Of a DNA stretch of 64,000 nt, positions 1-12,900 are shown in pieces. This DNA comes from Hordeum vulgare subsp. vulgare (Eukaryota > Streptophyta > Magnoliopsida > Poales > Poaceae): NCBI RefSeq assembly GCF_904849725.1, contig NC_058522.1, forward strand, positions 457,004,844-457,068,843. Reading direction: 5' to 3'. The notes under the pieces are model-generated. The model had not been told where the DNA came from and searched no databases. It worked only from the letters and a program-made list of their open reading frames with translations. The translations under genes were made by a program, and so were the position numbers. Every line of letters starts with the position of its first letter. Position 1 is the stretch's first letter.

Positions 1-860
1 TTACTCCTATAGGCATTGTTATTGAAGTTGTTCCTAGAAATAAAATTAACATCCACTTCCTCTCTTTCTTGAGCAACCAAAGAATTTAAAGGAACATCAT
101 GAGGATCAGTAGGATCTTGCTTAGTAAGTAGAGTCATGATCATGTCAACCTTATCATTAAGGGAGGAGATCTCCTCAACAGAGTTTACCTTCCTACCTAT
201 TGGAGCTCTCTTGGTGTGCCATTGAGAATAATTTGTCAACATCTCATCCAATAGCTTTGTGGCAGCACAAAGTGTAGTTGATATAAAGGTTCCTCCCGCG
301 GCCGAGTCTAACAGATTCCGCGAGGTAAAGTTCAATCCTACATAGAAAGTTTGGATAACCATCCAAGTAGTCAAACCATGGGTAGGACAATTCTTAACAA
401 GAGATTTCATACGTTCCCAAGCTTGAGCAACATGTTCATTATCAAATTGCCTAAAATTCATAATGTTACTCCTCAATTGGATAATCTTAGCAGGCGGGTA
501 ATACTTCCCAATAAAAGCATCTTTGCATTTATCCCAAGAATCTATGCTACTCCTGGGCAAAGATTGAAGCCACACTTTAGTTCCTCCTCTCAAGGAGAAA
601 GGAAAAAGCTTAAATTTAACAATATCACCATCTACTTCTTTATATTTTTGCATATCATAGAGCTCAACAAAATTGTTCAAGTGCAGGGCAGCATCATCTC
701 CAGCACCGGAGAATTGATCTTTCATAACTAGGTTCAGTAAAGCAGGTTTAATCTCATAGGACATGGCTCCAGTGGCGGGAGCAGCAATAGGAGTGCAGAT
801 AAAGTCATTGTTGTTGTGACTAGTGAAGTCACACAACTTGGTGTTCTTAGTAGAACCCAT
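1..860 (-). CDS. gag: Gypsy gag (Retrotrans_gag family), C-terminus outside the window
   Basis: An uninterrupted minus-strand reading frame starts at the ATG at 858-860 and stays open for 286 codons to the window edge. It encodes the capsid-like structural protein that packages retrotransposon RNA in the cytoplasm. The core shows the family pattern: a segment reading KFKLFPFSLRGGTKVWLQSL, then SWDKCKDAFIGKYYPP, then a helix-rich stretch around LRSNIMNFRQFDNEHVAQAW. A further segment near AAGGTFISTTLCAATKLLDEM is typical of Athila-type gag. No frameshift or stop is visible, so this copy is better preserved than most coding regions here. The zinc knuckle, protease and pol would lie to the left of position 1. 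Confidence 0.85.
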   Translation of the reverse strand, partial: MGSTKNTKLCDFTSHNNNDFICTPIAAPATGAMSYEIKPALLNLVMKDQFSGAGDDAALHLNNFVELYDMQKYKEVDGDIVKFKLFPFSLRGGTKVWLQSLPRSSIDSWDKCKDAFIGKYYPPAKIIQLRSNIMNFRQFDNEHVAQAWERMKSLVKNCPTHGLTTWMVIQTFYVGLNFTSRNLLDSAAGGTFISTTLCAATKLLDEMLTNYSQWHTKRAPIGRKVNSVEEISSLNDKVDMIMTLLTKQDPTDPHDVPLNSLVAQEREEVDVNFISRNNFNNNAYRS

Positions 861-944
861 AGCAGCGGCAACAAGCAAGAGCAAAGCAACTAATTTTTTT
901 TGGTTTTTGGCATAAGACTCTAAAGCAAAAACTAAAAAGCAAAC
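861..944 (-). other. Gypsy leader between nested Copia and gag
   Basis: Short A/T-rich untranslated leader of the minus-strand Gypsy element. It is contiguous with 9870-9964 once the Copia insertion is removed. Positions 940-944 (CAAAC) are the left copy of the Copia target duplication. Confidence 0.75.
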
Positions 945-2753
945 TGTTGGAATTATGCCCTAGAGGCAATAATAAATATAGTTATTATTATAATTCCTGT
1001 ATCAAGATAATCGTTTATTATCCATGCTATAAATGTATTGAATGAAGACTCATTTACATGTGTGGATACATAGACAAAACACTATCCCTAGCAAGCCTCT
1101 AGTTGGCTAGCCAGTTGCTCAAAGATAGTCAGTGTCTTCTGATTACGAACAAGGTGTTGTTGCTTGATAACTAGATCACGTCATTAGGAGAATCACGTGA
1201 TGGACTAGACCCAAACTAATAGACGTAGCATGTTGATCGTGTCATTTTGTTGCTACTGTTTTCTGCGTGTCAAGTATTTGTTCCTATGACCATGAGATCA
1301 TATAACTCACTAACACCGGAGGAATGCTTTGTGTGTATCAAACGTCGCAACGTAATTGGGTGACTATAAAGATGCTCTACAGGTATCTCCGAAGGTGTTC
1401 GTTGAGTTAGTATGGATCAAGACTGGGATTTGTCACTCCGTGTGACGGAGAGGTATCTCGGGGCCCACTCGGTAATACAACATCACACACAAGCCTTGCA
1501 AGCAATGTTACTTAGTGTAAGTTGCGGGATCTTGTATTACGAAACGAGTAAAGAGACTTGCCGGTAAACGAGATTGAAATAGGTATGCGGATACTGACGA
1601 TCGAATCTCAGGCAAGTAACATACCGAAGGACAAAGGGAATGACATACGGGATTATATGAATCCTTGACACTGAGGTTCAAACGATAAGTTCTTCATAGA
1701 ATATGTAGGATCCAATATGGGCATCCAGGTCCCGCTATTGGATATTGACCGAGGAGTCTCTCGGGTCATGTCTACATAGTTCTCGAACCCGCAGGGTCTG
1801 CACACTTAAGGTTCGACGTTGTTTTACGCGTATTTGAGTTATATGGTTGGTTACCGAATGTTGTTTGGAGTCCCGGATGAGATCACGGACGTCACGAGGG
1901 TTTCCGGAAACAAAGATTGATATATAGGATGACCTCATTTGATTACCGGAAGGTTTTTCGGAGTTACCGGGAATGTACCGGGAATGACGAATGGGTTCCG
2001 GGAGTTCACCGGGGGGGCACCCACCCCGGGGAAGCCCATAGGTGTTTGGGGTGCCGCACCAGCCCTTAGTGGGCTGGTGGGATAGTCCAAGAGAGGCCTA
2101 TGCGCATTGGGAAGAAATTCAAAGAGGAAAGGAAAAAAAAGGAGGAGGTGGGAAAGGGAAGAAGGACTCCACCTTCCAAACCAAGTAGGACTCGGTTTGG
2201 GAGGGGAATCCTTCCCCCCTTGGCTCGGTCGAACCCTTGGGGGTTCTTGGACCCCAAGGCAAGGCTCCCCCTCCCTCTCCTATATATAGTGGGGTTTTAG
2301 GGCTGATTTGAGACAACTTTGCCACGGCAGCCCGACCACATATCTCCACGGTTTTACCTCTAGATCGCGTTTCTGCGGAGCTCGGGCGGAGCCCTGCTGA
2401 GACAAGATCATCACCAACCTCCGGAGCGCCGTCACGCTGCCGGATAACTCTTCTACCTCTCCGTCTCTCTTGCTGGATCAAGAAGGCCGAGATCATCTGC
2501 GAGCTGTACGTGTGCTGAACGCGGAGGTGTCGTCCGTTCGGCACTAGATCGTGGGACTGATCGCGGGATAGTTCGCGGGGCGGATCGAGGGACGTGAGGA
2601 CGTTCCACTACATCAACCGCGTTCACTAACGCTTCTGCTGTATGTTCTACAAGGGTACGTAGATCACTCATCCCCTCTCGTAGATGGAGATCACCATGAT
2701 AGGTCTTCGTGCGCGTAGGAAAATTTTCGTTTCCCATGCGACGTTCCCCAACA
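945..2753 (+). repeat. 5' LTR of Copia element 1
   Basis: 1,809-bp LTR from TGTTGGAATT to CCCCAACA. A TATATATA box at 2281-2288 is the likely start of U3-driven transcription. A run of 7 G lies at 2011-2017. Compared with the 3' LTR it lacks 8 bp near 1908 and has fewer G residues in the homopolymer. Confidence 0.95.
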
Positions 2754-2754
2754 G

Positions 2755-2770
2755 TGGCATCAGGAGCTGG
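2755..2770 (+). promoter_or_regulatory. Primer-binding site of Copia element 1 (initiator-tRNA-Met type)
   Basis: TGGCATCAGGAGC begins one base after the 5' LTR. Copia elements of this lineage use the 3' end of initiator tRNA-Met (TGGTATCAGAGC); this copy has diverged at several positions. Confidence 0.7.
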
Positions 2771-4010
2771 GTTCATGCGTAGATGTCTTCTCGAGTAGAA
2801 CACAAAAGTTTTTGTGGGCGGTGATGTGCGTTTTTCTGCCCTCCTTAGTCTTTTCTTGATTCCGCGGTATTGTTGGATCGAAGCGGCTCGGACCGACATT
2901 ACTCGTACGCTTACGAGAGACTGGTTTCATCGCTACGAGTAACTCCGTTGCTCAAAGATGACTAGCGGGTGTCAGTTTCTCCAACTTTAGTTGAATCGAT
3001 TTGACCGAGGAGGTCCTTGGATGAGGTTAAATAGCAACTCATATATCTCCGTTGTGGTGTTTGCATAAGTAAGATGCGATCCTACTAGAAACCCATGGTC
3101 ACCACGTAAAACATGCAAACAACAAAATTAGAGGACGTCTAACTTGTTTTTGCAGGGTATGCTTGTGATGTGATTTGGCCAAACGATGTGATGTGATATA
3201 TTGGATGTATGAGATGATCATGTTGTAATAGATAATATCGACTTGCACGTCGATGGTACGACAACCGGCAGGAGCCATAGGGTTGTCTTTATAACTAACG
3301 TTTGTGCTTGCAGATGCATTTACTATTTTGCTAGGATGTAGCTTTAGTAGTAATAGCATGAGTAGCACGACAACCCCGATGGCGACACGTTGATGGAGAT
3401 CATGGTGTGGCGCTGGTGACAAGAAGATCATGCCGGTGCTTTGGTGATGGAGATCAAGAAGCACGTGATGATGGCCATATCATGTCACTTATGAATTGCA
3501 TGTGATGTTAATTCTTTTATGCACCTTATTTTGCTTAGAATGACGGTAGCATTATGAGGTGATCTCTCACTAAAATTTCAAGACGAAATTGTGTTCTCCC
3601 CGACTGTGCACCGTTGCTACAGTTCGTGGTTTCGAGACACCACGTGATGATCGGGTGTGATAGACTCAACGTTCACATACAGCGGGTGCAAAACAGTTGC
3701 GCACGCAGAACACTCGCGTTAAGCTTGACGAGCCTAGCATGTGCAGACATGGCCTTGGAACACATGAGACCGAAAGGTCGATCATGAATCATATAGATGA
3801 TATGATTAGCATAGGGATGCTTACCACTGAAACTATACTCAACTCACGTGATGATCGGACTTGAGCTAGTGTAAGTGGATCATGAACCACTCAAATGACT
3901 AGAGAGATGTACTTTTTGAGTGCGAGTTTAGCGAATAATTTGATTAAGTTAAACTCTAATTATCTTGAACATAGTCTAAGTCCACTTTGAATATATTTGT
4001 GTTGTAGATC
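2771..4010 (+). other. Untranslated leader of Copia element 1
   Basis: About 1.24 kb between the primer-binding site and the gag ATG. I see no conserved coding frame. Long leaders are usual in BARE1-type elements and hold packaging and dimerisation signals; no specific signal can be located by eye. Confidence 0.7.
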
Positions 4011-7000
4011 ATGGCTCACGCGACAGTCACCCTGAATTTTAATACGTTCCTAGAGAAAGCTAAGTTGAAAGATGATGGAAGCAACTTTGTAGACTGGGCT
4101 CGTAATCTTAAGCTAATCTTACAAGCTGGGAAGAAGGATTATGTCCTTAATGCTGCGCTAGGAGATGAACCACCCGCTACGGCTGATCAGGATGTTAAGA
4201 ACGCTTGGTTAGCACGTAAGGAGGACTATTCAGTAGTTCAATGTGCAGTCTTGTATGGCTTAGAACCGGGACTTCAACGTCGCTTTGAGCGTCATGGAGC
4301 ATTTGAGATGTTCCAGGAGTTGAAGTTTATCTTTCAGAAGAACGCCCGGATCGAGAGGTATGAGACCTCCGATAAATTCTATGCTTGCAAGATGGAGGAA
4401 AACTCGTCTGTCAGTGAACATGTGCTCGAAATGTCTGGGTACTCAAACCGTCTAGCTGAGCCGGGGATTGAACTCCTGCAAGAGGCTATCACTGACAGAA
4501 TCCTTCAATCACTGCCGCCAAGCTATAAAGGCTTTGTGTTGAACTACAACATGCAAGGGATGAACAAGTCTCCCGGCGAGTTGTTTGCGATGCTGAAAGT
4601 CGCAGAGTCTGAACTCCGTAAAGAGCATCAAGTGTTGATGGTGAATAAGACCACTAGTTTCAAGAGAAACAGCAAAGGCAAGAAGGGAAATTCAAGGAAG
4701 AGCGGCAAGCCTGTTGCCAATCCGACGAAGAAACCCAAAGCTGGACCTAAGCCTGAAACAGAGTGTTACTATTGCAAGGGTATGGGTCACTGGAAGCGTA
4801 ATTGCCCCAAGTATCTGGCAGATAAGAAGGCGGCCGAAGAAAAATCAGGTATATTTGATATACATGTTATTGATGTGTACTTAACCAGCTCTCGTAGTAG
4901 TGCCTGGGTATTCGATACCGGTTCTGTTGCTCATATATGCAACTCGAAATAGGAACTGCGGAATAGACGAAGGCTGGCGAAAGATGAAGTGACGATGCAC
5001 GTGGGAAATGGTTCCAAGGTTGATGCAATCGTCGTCGGCACAGTTTCACTTCAGTTACCATCAGGATTAGTTATGAACTTGAATCATTGTTATTTAGTGC
5101 CTGTGTTGAGCATGAACATTATATCTGGATCTTCTTTATTGCGAGACGGTTACTCTTTTAAGTCAGAGAATAATGGTTGTTCTATTTCTATGAGTAACAT
5201 CTTTTATGGTCATGCACCAAATGTGAGAGGATTGTTCATATTGAATCTTGATAGCGATACACACATACTTAACATTGAGACCAAAAGAGTTAGACTTAAC
5301 AATGATAACGCCATATTTTTGTGGCACTGCCGCTTAGGTCATATTGGTGTAAAGCGCATGAAGAAACTCCATGCCGATGGACTTTTGGAGTCACTTGACT
5401 TTGATTCACTTGACACGTGCGAACCATGCCTCATGGGCAAAATGACTAAGACTCCGTTCTCCGGAACAATGGAGCGTGCAAGTGACTTGTTGGAAATCAT
5501 ACATACCGATGTGTGTGGTCCGATGAGCGTGGTGGCACGCGGCGGATATCGTTATTTTCTCACATTCACTGACGATTTGAGTAGATATGGTTATGTCTAC
5601 TTGATGAAGCACAAGTCTGAAACACTTGAAAAGTTCAAGCAATTTTAGAGTGAAGTTGAAAATCATCGTAACAAGAAGATCAAGTTCCTACGGTCTGATC
5701 GTGGGGGTGAATATCTGAGTTTCGAGTTTGGTGCTCACTTAAGACAATGTGGAATTGTTTCACAGTTGACACCACGTGGAACACCACAGTGCAATGGTGT
5801 ATCCGAACGTCGTAATCGTACTTTATTAGAGATGGTGCGATCTATGATGTCTCTTACCGATTTGCCATTATCGTTTTGGGGTTATGCATTAGAAACAGCT
5901 GCATTCACTTTAAATAGGGCACCATCAAAATCCGTTGAGACGACACCATATGAACTGTGGTATGGCAAAAGGCCAAAGTTGTCGTTTCTTAAAGTTTGGG
6001 GATGTGATGCTTATGTCAAAAAGCTTCAGCCTGAAAAGCTGGAACCCAAAGCGGAAAAGTGCGTCTTCATAGGTTACCCAAAAGAGACAGTTGGGTACAC
6101 CTTCTATCTCAAATCCGAGGGCAGAGTGTTTGTTGCTAAAAACGGAGCTTTTCTCGAGAAGGAATTTCTCTCAAGAGAATTGAGTGGTAGGAAGATAGAA
6201 CTTGACGAGGTTGTCGAACCTCTCATCCCTCTGGATGGTGGCGCAAGGCAAGGGGAAACCTCTGTCGTTGCGATGCCGGTTGAGGAGGAAGTTAATGATA
6301 ATGATCATGAAACTCCGGTTCAAGTTTCTGTCGAACCACGCAGGTCGAAGAGACCATGTGCTGCTCCAGAGTGGTACGGTAATCCCGTCTTATCAATCAT
6401 GTTGTTGGACAACAATGAACCTGCAAATTATGAAGAAGCAATGGTGGGCCCAGATTCCAACAAATGGCTAGAAGCCATGAAGTCCGAGATAGGATCCATG
6501 TATGAGAACAAAGTTTGGACTTTGGAGGTACTGCCTGAGGGCCGCAAGGCTATTCAGAACAAATGGATCTTTAAGAGGAAGACGGACGCTGACGGCAATG
6601 TGACCGTTTATAAAGCTCGACTTGTGGCAAAGGGTTTTTCACAAGTTCAAGGAGTTGACTACGATGAGACATTCTCACCCGTAGCGATGCTTAAGTCCGT
6701 CAGAATCATGTTAGCAATAGCTGCATTTTTCGATTATGAAATCTGGCAGATGGATGTCAAAACGGCGTTCCTTAACGGTTTCCTTAAGGAAGAATTGTAT
6801 ATGATGCAACCCAAAGGTTTTGTCGATCCTAAGAATGCTAACAAGGTGTGCAAGCTCCAGCGGTCCATTTATGGACTGGTGCAAGCATCTCGGAGTTGGA
6901 ACAAACGCTTTGATGAGGTGATCAAAGCATTTGGGTTTATACAAGTGGTTGGAGAATCTTGTATTTACAAGAAAGTGAGTGGGAGCTCTATGGCGTTTCT

Positions 7001-7991
7001 AATATTATATGTGGATGACATATTGCTGATTGGAAACAACGTAGAGTTTTTGGAGAGCATAAAGGATTACTTGAATAAAAGTTTCTCTATGAAGGACCTA
7101 GGAGAAGCTGCTTACATTCTAGGCATTAAGATCTATAGGGATAGATCAAAACGCCTGATAGGACTTTCACAAAGCACATACCTTGATAAAGTTTTGAAGA
7201 GGTTCCAAATGGAACAGTCCAAGAAAGGGTTCTTGCCAGTTTTACAAGGTACGAGATTGAGTAAGACTCAGTGCCCAGCAACTGGTGAAGATAGAGAGCA
7301 TATGCGCTCCGTCCCCTATGCTTCAGCCATAGGTTCTATCATGTATGCAATGCTGTGCACTAGACCAGATGTTAGCCTGGCCATAAGTATGGCAGGTAGA
7401 TTCCTGAGTAATCCAGGAGTGGATCACTGGACGGCGGTCAAGAATATCCTGAAGTACCTGAAAAGGACTAAGGAGATGTTTCTCGTATATGGAGGTGACG
7501 AAGAGCTCGCCGTAAAAGGTAACGTCGATGTAAGCTTTGACACAGATCCGGACGACTCTAAGTCGCAAACCGGATACGTATTTATTCTTAATGGGGGTGC
7601 GGTAAGCTGGTGCAGTTCCAAGCAGAGCGTCGTAGCAGATTCTACATGTGAAGCGGAGTACATGGCTGCCTCAGAGGCAGCTAAGGAGGGTGTCTGGATG
7701 AAGCAATTCATGACGGATCTTGGAGTGGTGCCAAGCGCACTGAATCCAATAACCTTGTTCTATGACAACACGGGTGCCATTGCCCTAGCAAAGGAACCAT
7801 GGTTTCACAAGAAGTCCAGACACATCAAACGACGCTTCAACCTCATCCGCGACTACGTCGAAGGGGAGGATGTAAATATATGCAAAGTGCACATGGATCT
7901 GAATGTAGCAGACCCGCTGACTAAACCTCTTCCACGGGCAAAGCATGATCAACACCAGAACTGTATGGGTGTTAGATTTATTACAATGTAA
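4011..7991 (+). pseudogene. gag-pol: Copia gag-pol polyprotein, one frame broken by two TAG codons
   Basis: One frame of 1,326 codons encodes capsid, protease, integrase, reverse transcriptase and RNase H. Gag (UBN2 type) covers residues 1-240. A CCHC zinc knuckle (CYYCKGMGHWKRNC) is at 252-265. The protease motif DTGS starts at 302. The integrase zinc-binding segment starts with H439, and its catalytic residues are D500, D563 and E599, with the expected D-X35-E spacing. The reverse transcriptase motif YVDD is at 1000-1003, and RNase H follows to the C-terminus. Two in-frame TAG codons interrupt it, at codon 314 (4950-4952, just after the protease motif) and codon 546 (5646-5648, inside integrase). 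Reading frame is conserved across both, so no frameshift is needed. ATG at 4011 is the usual start for the family. Confidence 0.93.
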
Positions 7992-8032
7992 TTTGCATGA
8001 TGATGTGAGGGCTAGATTATTGACTCTAGTGC

Positions 8033-8043
8033 AAATGGGGGAC
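8033..8043 (+). promoter_or_regulatory. Polypurine tract of Copia element 1
   Basis: AAATGGGGGAC lies directly before the 3' LTR and would prime plus-strand DNA synthesis. Confidence 0.8.
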
Positions 8044-9869
8044 TGTTGGAATTATGCCCTAGAGGTAATAATAAATATAGTTATTATTATAATTCCTGTA
8101 TCAAGATAATCGTTTATTATCCATGCTATAATTGTATTGAATGAAGACTCATTTACATGTGTGGATACATAGACAAAACGCTGTCCCTAGCAAGCCTCTA
8201 GTTGGCTAGCCAGTTGCTCAAAGATAGTCAGTGTCTTCTGATTATGAACAAGGTGTTGTTGCTTGATAACTGGATCACGTCATTAGGAGAATCACGTGAT
8301 GGACTAGACCCAAACTAATAGACGTAGCATGTTGATCGTGTCATTTTGATGCTACTGTTTTCTGCGTGTCAAGTATTTGTTCCTATGACCATGAGATCAT
8401 ATAACTCACTAACACCGGAGGAATGCTTTGTGTGTATCAAACGTCGCAACGTAACTGGGTGACTATAAAGATGCTCTACAGGTATCTCCGAAGGTGTTCG
8501 TTGAGTTAGTATGGATCAAGACTGGGATTTGTCACTCCGTGTGACGGAGAGGTATCTCGGGGCCCACTCGGTAATACAATATCACACACAAGCCTTGCAA
8601 GCAATGTGACTTAGTGTAAGTTGCGGGATCTTGTATTACGGAACGAGTAAAGAGACTTGCCAGTAAACGAGATTGAAATAGGTATGCGGATACTGACGAT
8701 CGAATCTCAGGCAAGTAACATACCGAAGGACAAAGGGAATGACATACGGGATTATATGAATCCTTGACACTGAGGTTCAAACGATAAGTTCTTCGTAGAA
8801 TATGTAGGATCCAATATGGGCATCCAGGTCCCGCTATTGGATATTGACCGAGGAGTCTCTCGGGTCATGTCTACATAGTTCTCGAACCCGCAGGGTCTGC
8901 ACACTTAAGGTTCGACGTTGTTTTATGCGTATTTGAGTTATATGGTTGGTTACCGAATGTTGTTCGGAGTCCCGAATGAGATCACGGACGTCACGAGGGT
9001 TTCCGGAATGGTCCAGAAACAAAGATTGATATATAGGATGACCTCATTTGATTACCGGAAGGTTTTTCGGAGTTACCGGGAATGTACCGGGAATGACGAA
9101 TGGGTTCCGGGAGTTCACCGGGGGGGGGGGCCCACCCACCCCGGGGAAGCCCATAGGTGTTTGGGGTGCCGCACCAGCCCTTAGTGGGCTGGTGGGACAG
9201 TCCAAGAGAAGCCTATGCGCATTGGGAAGAAAATCAAAGAGGAAAGGAAATAAAAGGAGGAGGTGGGAAAGGGAAGAAGGACTCCACCTTCCAAACCAAG
9301 TAGGACTTGGTTTGGGAGGGGAATCCTTCCCCCCTTGGCTCGGCCGACCCCTTGGGGGTTCTTGGACCCCAAGGCAAGGCTCCCCCCTCCCTCTCCTATA
9401 TATAGTGGGGTTTTAGGGCTGATTTGAGACAACTTTGCCACGGCAGCCCGACCACATATCTCCACGGTTTTACCTCTAGATCGTGTTTCAGCGGAGCTCG
9501 GGCGGAGCCGTGCTTAGACAAGATCATCACCAACCTCCGGAGTGCTGTCACGCTGCCGGAGAACTCTTCTACCTCTCCGTCTCTCTTGCTGGATCAAGAA
9601 GGCCGAGATCATCGTCGAGCTGTACGTGTGCTGAACGCGGAGGTGCCGTCCGTTCGGCACTAGATCGTGGGACTGATCGCGGGATAGTTCACGGGGCGGA
9701 TCGAGGGACGTGAGGACGTGCCACTACATCAACCGCGTTCACTAACGCTTCTGCTGTACGGTCTACAAGGGTACGTAGATCACTGATCCCCTCTCGTGGA
9801 TGGACATCACCATGATAGGTATTCGTGCGCGTAGGAAAATTTTCGTTTCCCATGCGACGTTCCCCAACA
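8044..9869 (+). repeat. 3' LTR of Copia element 1
   Basis: 1,826-bp LTR, TGTTGG to CCCAACA, about 97.7% identical by hand count to the 5' LTR. A TATATATA box is at 9397-9404. A run of 11 G lies at 9120-9130. Confidence 0.95.
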
Positions 9870-9936
9870 CAAATAACAAGACTGAAAAAGAAAAGGTAAA
9901 ATATAGTGTGCAACTCCCCTATCTTGAAGACTGGAG

Positions 9937-9953
9937 TCCCCGGCAACGGCGCC
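9937..9953 (-). promoter_or_regulatory. Primer-binding site of the Gypsy element (tRNA-Asp-like)
   Basis: On the minus strand the site reads GGCGCCGTTGCCGGGGA. This matches the Athila-type primer site complementary to tRNA-Asp except for its first base. It lies about 11 bases inside the LTR end at 9965. Confidence 0.75.
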
Positions 9954-9964
9954 CGTAATTCGCT

Positions 9965-12900
9965 TGATGATGAGTTGATGTATATACTTCTCACCCCTCG
10001 TTGGTTACCCCAAGTGGAAGGTCGAGATGTAGTCAGCAACAAATTTCCCCCGCACAGAGATTGTAAGGTTTATCGAACCAGTAGGACTCCTAGGGTCAAC
10101 AAGTAGGTGTCTCCCACCCCTGTTAAGCGGAAGGCGTGGACATGCACACACAACAAATAACTTTGCTCCCAACGAGTACAGAGAGGTTGTCAATCTCTCC
10201 GACCTTGTAGTTTGCAAAGGATCAAAACACAAGCGGGAAGGTAATAGTGATTGCAACGGAAAAGTAAATGAAAGCGGTAAATGATGGAGGTGTGGACCGG
10301 AGTCACGTGATGTTCACTAGTGATGTATCTCTCCCAAAAGACGATAAACAACTATGCTTGGGTAAACAAATCACACTTGGGAAATTGACAGAATTATGAT
10401 CGCACCGCAATGCTAATTATGCTCCTTCATAGTTAGTGGTTCAATAGTAATGGGCAGTACGCCAAGACAAGTAGACCATTTATTCATCAGCATCACCTTA
10501 CTAATCATCCATGTTGAGATAACTATCCAGAACATCTCTCTGGTATTAAGTTGCGAGCCCCACCCAAAGTGTAAACTCAAAGGAACGCACAACTGCATTA
10601 ACAAACTATGTGTAAGGAAACAATCCTTGCAACCATGGTCACAAGCACCGTTGTTTTCTCCCTGGTGGCAACAAGCTCATCCCCTAGTCTCATGTTTTTG
10701 TCACTTAAGCTAGACATCGAGGGACATGAACCCACAATCATGCATAACGCTCCCTCTCTGAGTTACAATCTACTACTTGGCCAAAGCAATAAAAAGCAAC
10801 GGAGAACATGCATGAATCACTAAGGAACATAATATAAAAGGATAATCAAATATATAACTCATAACAATGTGAACATAATCTCATAATCCATCGGATCCCA
10901 AAAAACCAAGCATAACAATAGCAAGATAATTACATAGATGCCTTGATCATGTAGGGTAGCTCACAAGGACTAACCATTGAAGCACAATATTGGAGAGAAG
11001 ACATCACATAGCTACTGGTCATGGATTTACGGTCCAAGAAGGACTACTCACGACACGTCCGAGAAGCGTCCATGGTGTTGGAGAAGCTCCCGGAGGTCAA
11101 TCCTCCCTCCGGCCGGGTGCCGGGAAGAGGTCTCCTAACGCTCCCTATCTTGGAAGCGCTGCGACGGCGGAACGATGGAGAAATATGCGATTCTAGAAAG
11201 TCTGCGAGGGTTTCCTCTCAGAACTCTAAATATAGGACAAAGGAGGGCACCAAAGGAGGTGGGACCCACCCAGGCGACCTTGTGGCGCGGCCTGATACGT
11301 CTCCAATGTATCTATAATTTTTTATGGTTCCATGCTATTATCTTGTCAAACTTTGGATGTTTTGTATGCCTTTTATATCTTTTTTGGGACTAACTTATTA
11401 ACTCAGTGCCAAGTGCCAGTTCCCGTTTTTCCGTGTTTTTGACCCCTTTCAGAGGAGAATTTTAAACGGTGTCCAAACATAATAAAACTTCTGAAAAGAT
11501 TTTTTCCGGAACAGAAGATACGCAGGGGACGTGAGAACCAAGGCAGAGGCCACCAGGGGAGGCCACAAGTCCCCTAGGTGCGGCTAGGGGGGCCCATGCC
11601 TACCAGGCTTGTGGGGCCCCTGTGGCTCGTCTGCCCTACCTCTTGTGCCTCTAAATTCCTGAAAAAAACAAAACTGTGCAAGATCCTATCTGGGGCTCGT
11701 TCTCGTGCCCTGCCGGAGGAGGGATTCGGATACGGAGGGCTTCTTCATCAACACCATGACCTCTGCGATGATGCGTGAGTAGTTCACCATAGACCTTAGG
11801 GGCCATAGCTAGTAGCTAGATGGCTTCTTCTCCCTCTTCGATCTTCAATACAAAGTTCTCCATGATCTTCATGGAGATCTATCCGATGTAATCTTCTTTT
11901 GCGGTGTGTTTGTCGAGATCCGATGAATTGTGGATTTATGATCAGATTATCTATGAATCTTATTTGAGTTTCTTCTGATCTCTTATATGCACGATTTCAT
12001 ATCCTTGTAATTCTCTTCGAGTTGTGGGTTTTGTTTGGCCAACTTGATCTATGATTCTTGCAATGGGAGAAGTGCTTGGTTTTGGGTTCATACCATGCGG
12101 TGACCTCACCCAGTGACAAAAGGGGTAGCGAGGCACGCATCATGTTGTTGCCATCAAGGTTAAAAAGATGGGCTTTACATCATTGGTTTGAGTTTATCCC
12201 TGTACATCATGTCATCTTGCTTAAGGCGTTACTCTGTCCGTCATGAACTCAATACACTAGATGCATGCTGGATAGCGGTCGATGTGTGGAGTAATAGTAG
12301 TAGATGCAGAAAGTATCGATCTACTTGTTTCAGACGTGATGCATATATGTATGATCGTTGCCTTAAATATCATCATGACTTTGCGCGGTTCTATCAATTG
12401 CTCAACAGTAATTTGTTCACCCACCATAATATTTGCTATTTTGAGAGAATCTTCTAGTGAACACTATGGCCTCCGGGTCTACTTCACATCATATTTTTAG
12501 CCTTACACTTTTACTTCGTTGCACTTTCCGCCTTCAGATCTCACTTTGCAATCAATCTTGAAGGGATTGACAACCCCTTTATAGCGTTGGGTGCAAGCTT
12601 GTTTGTGTTTGCGCACGTACTCTGGACACTAGACTTGATTCTCCTACTAGATTGATAACTTGGTTCTCAAACTGAGGGAAATACTTACTGCTCCTGTGCT
12701 GCCTCACCCTTTCCTCTTTAAGGGAAAAACCAACGCAAGCTCAAGAGGCAACACGACCTAGGGCTTGGCCATGCCAGTAGGCCGTCTGGGAGGCCCCTGG
12801 ACCCCCTATGGCCCTCCTTCGGTGATCCGGAAGCTTCTGTTTTGCTGATTTTTTATATATTTTTTCTGGATTTTTTCGGGCTTCGGAAAATTGGGTAAAA

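Larger units (their letters stand above)
945..9869 (+). mobile_element. BARE1/WIS/Angela-type Ty1/Copia retrotransposon, full length and nearly intact
   Basis: An 8,925-bp element bounded by TGTTGG...CCAACA, with two LTRs, a primer-binding site, one long gag-pol frame and a polypurine tract. Flanks are CAAAC (940-944) and CAAAT (9870-9874), a 5-bp duplication with one transition. The LTR start TGTTGGAATTATGCCCTAGA is the Triticeae BARE1/WIS/Angela signature. Hand alignment of the two LTRs gives about 40 substitutions over 1.8 kb (about 2.3%), so this is a fairly recent insertion. It lies in the leader of the minus-strand Gypsy element. Confidence 0.95.

Noticed and set aside
1735..3464. Several frames of 60-150 codons in the Copia LTR and leader
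   Set aside because: They lie in LTR or leader sequence, overlap on both strands and recur in every LTR copy; no conserved protein.
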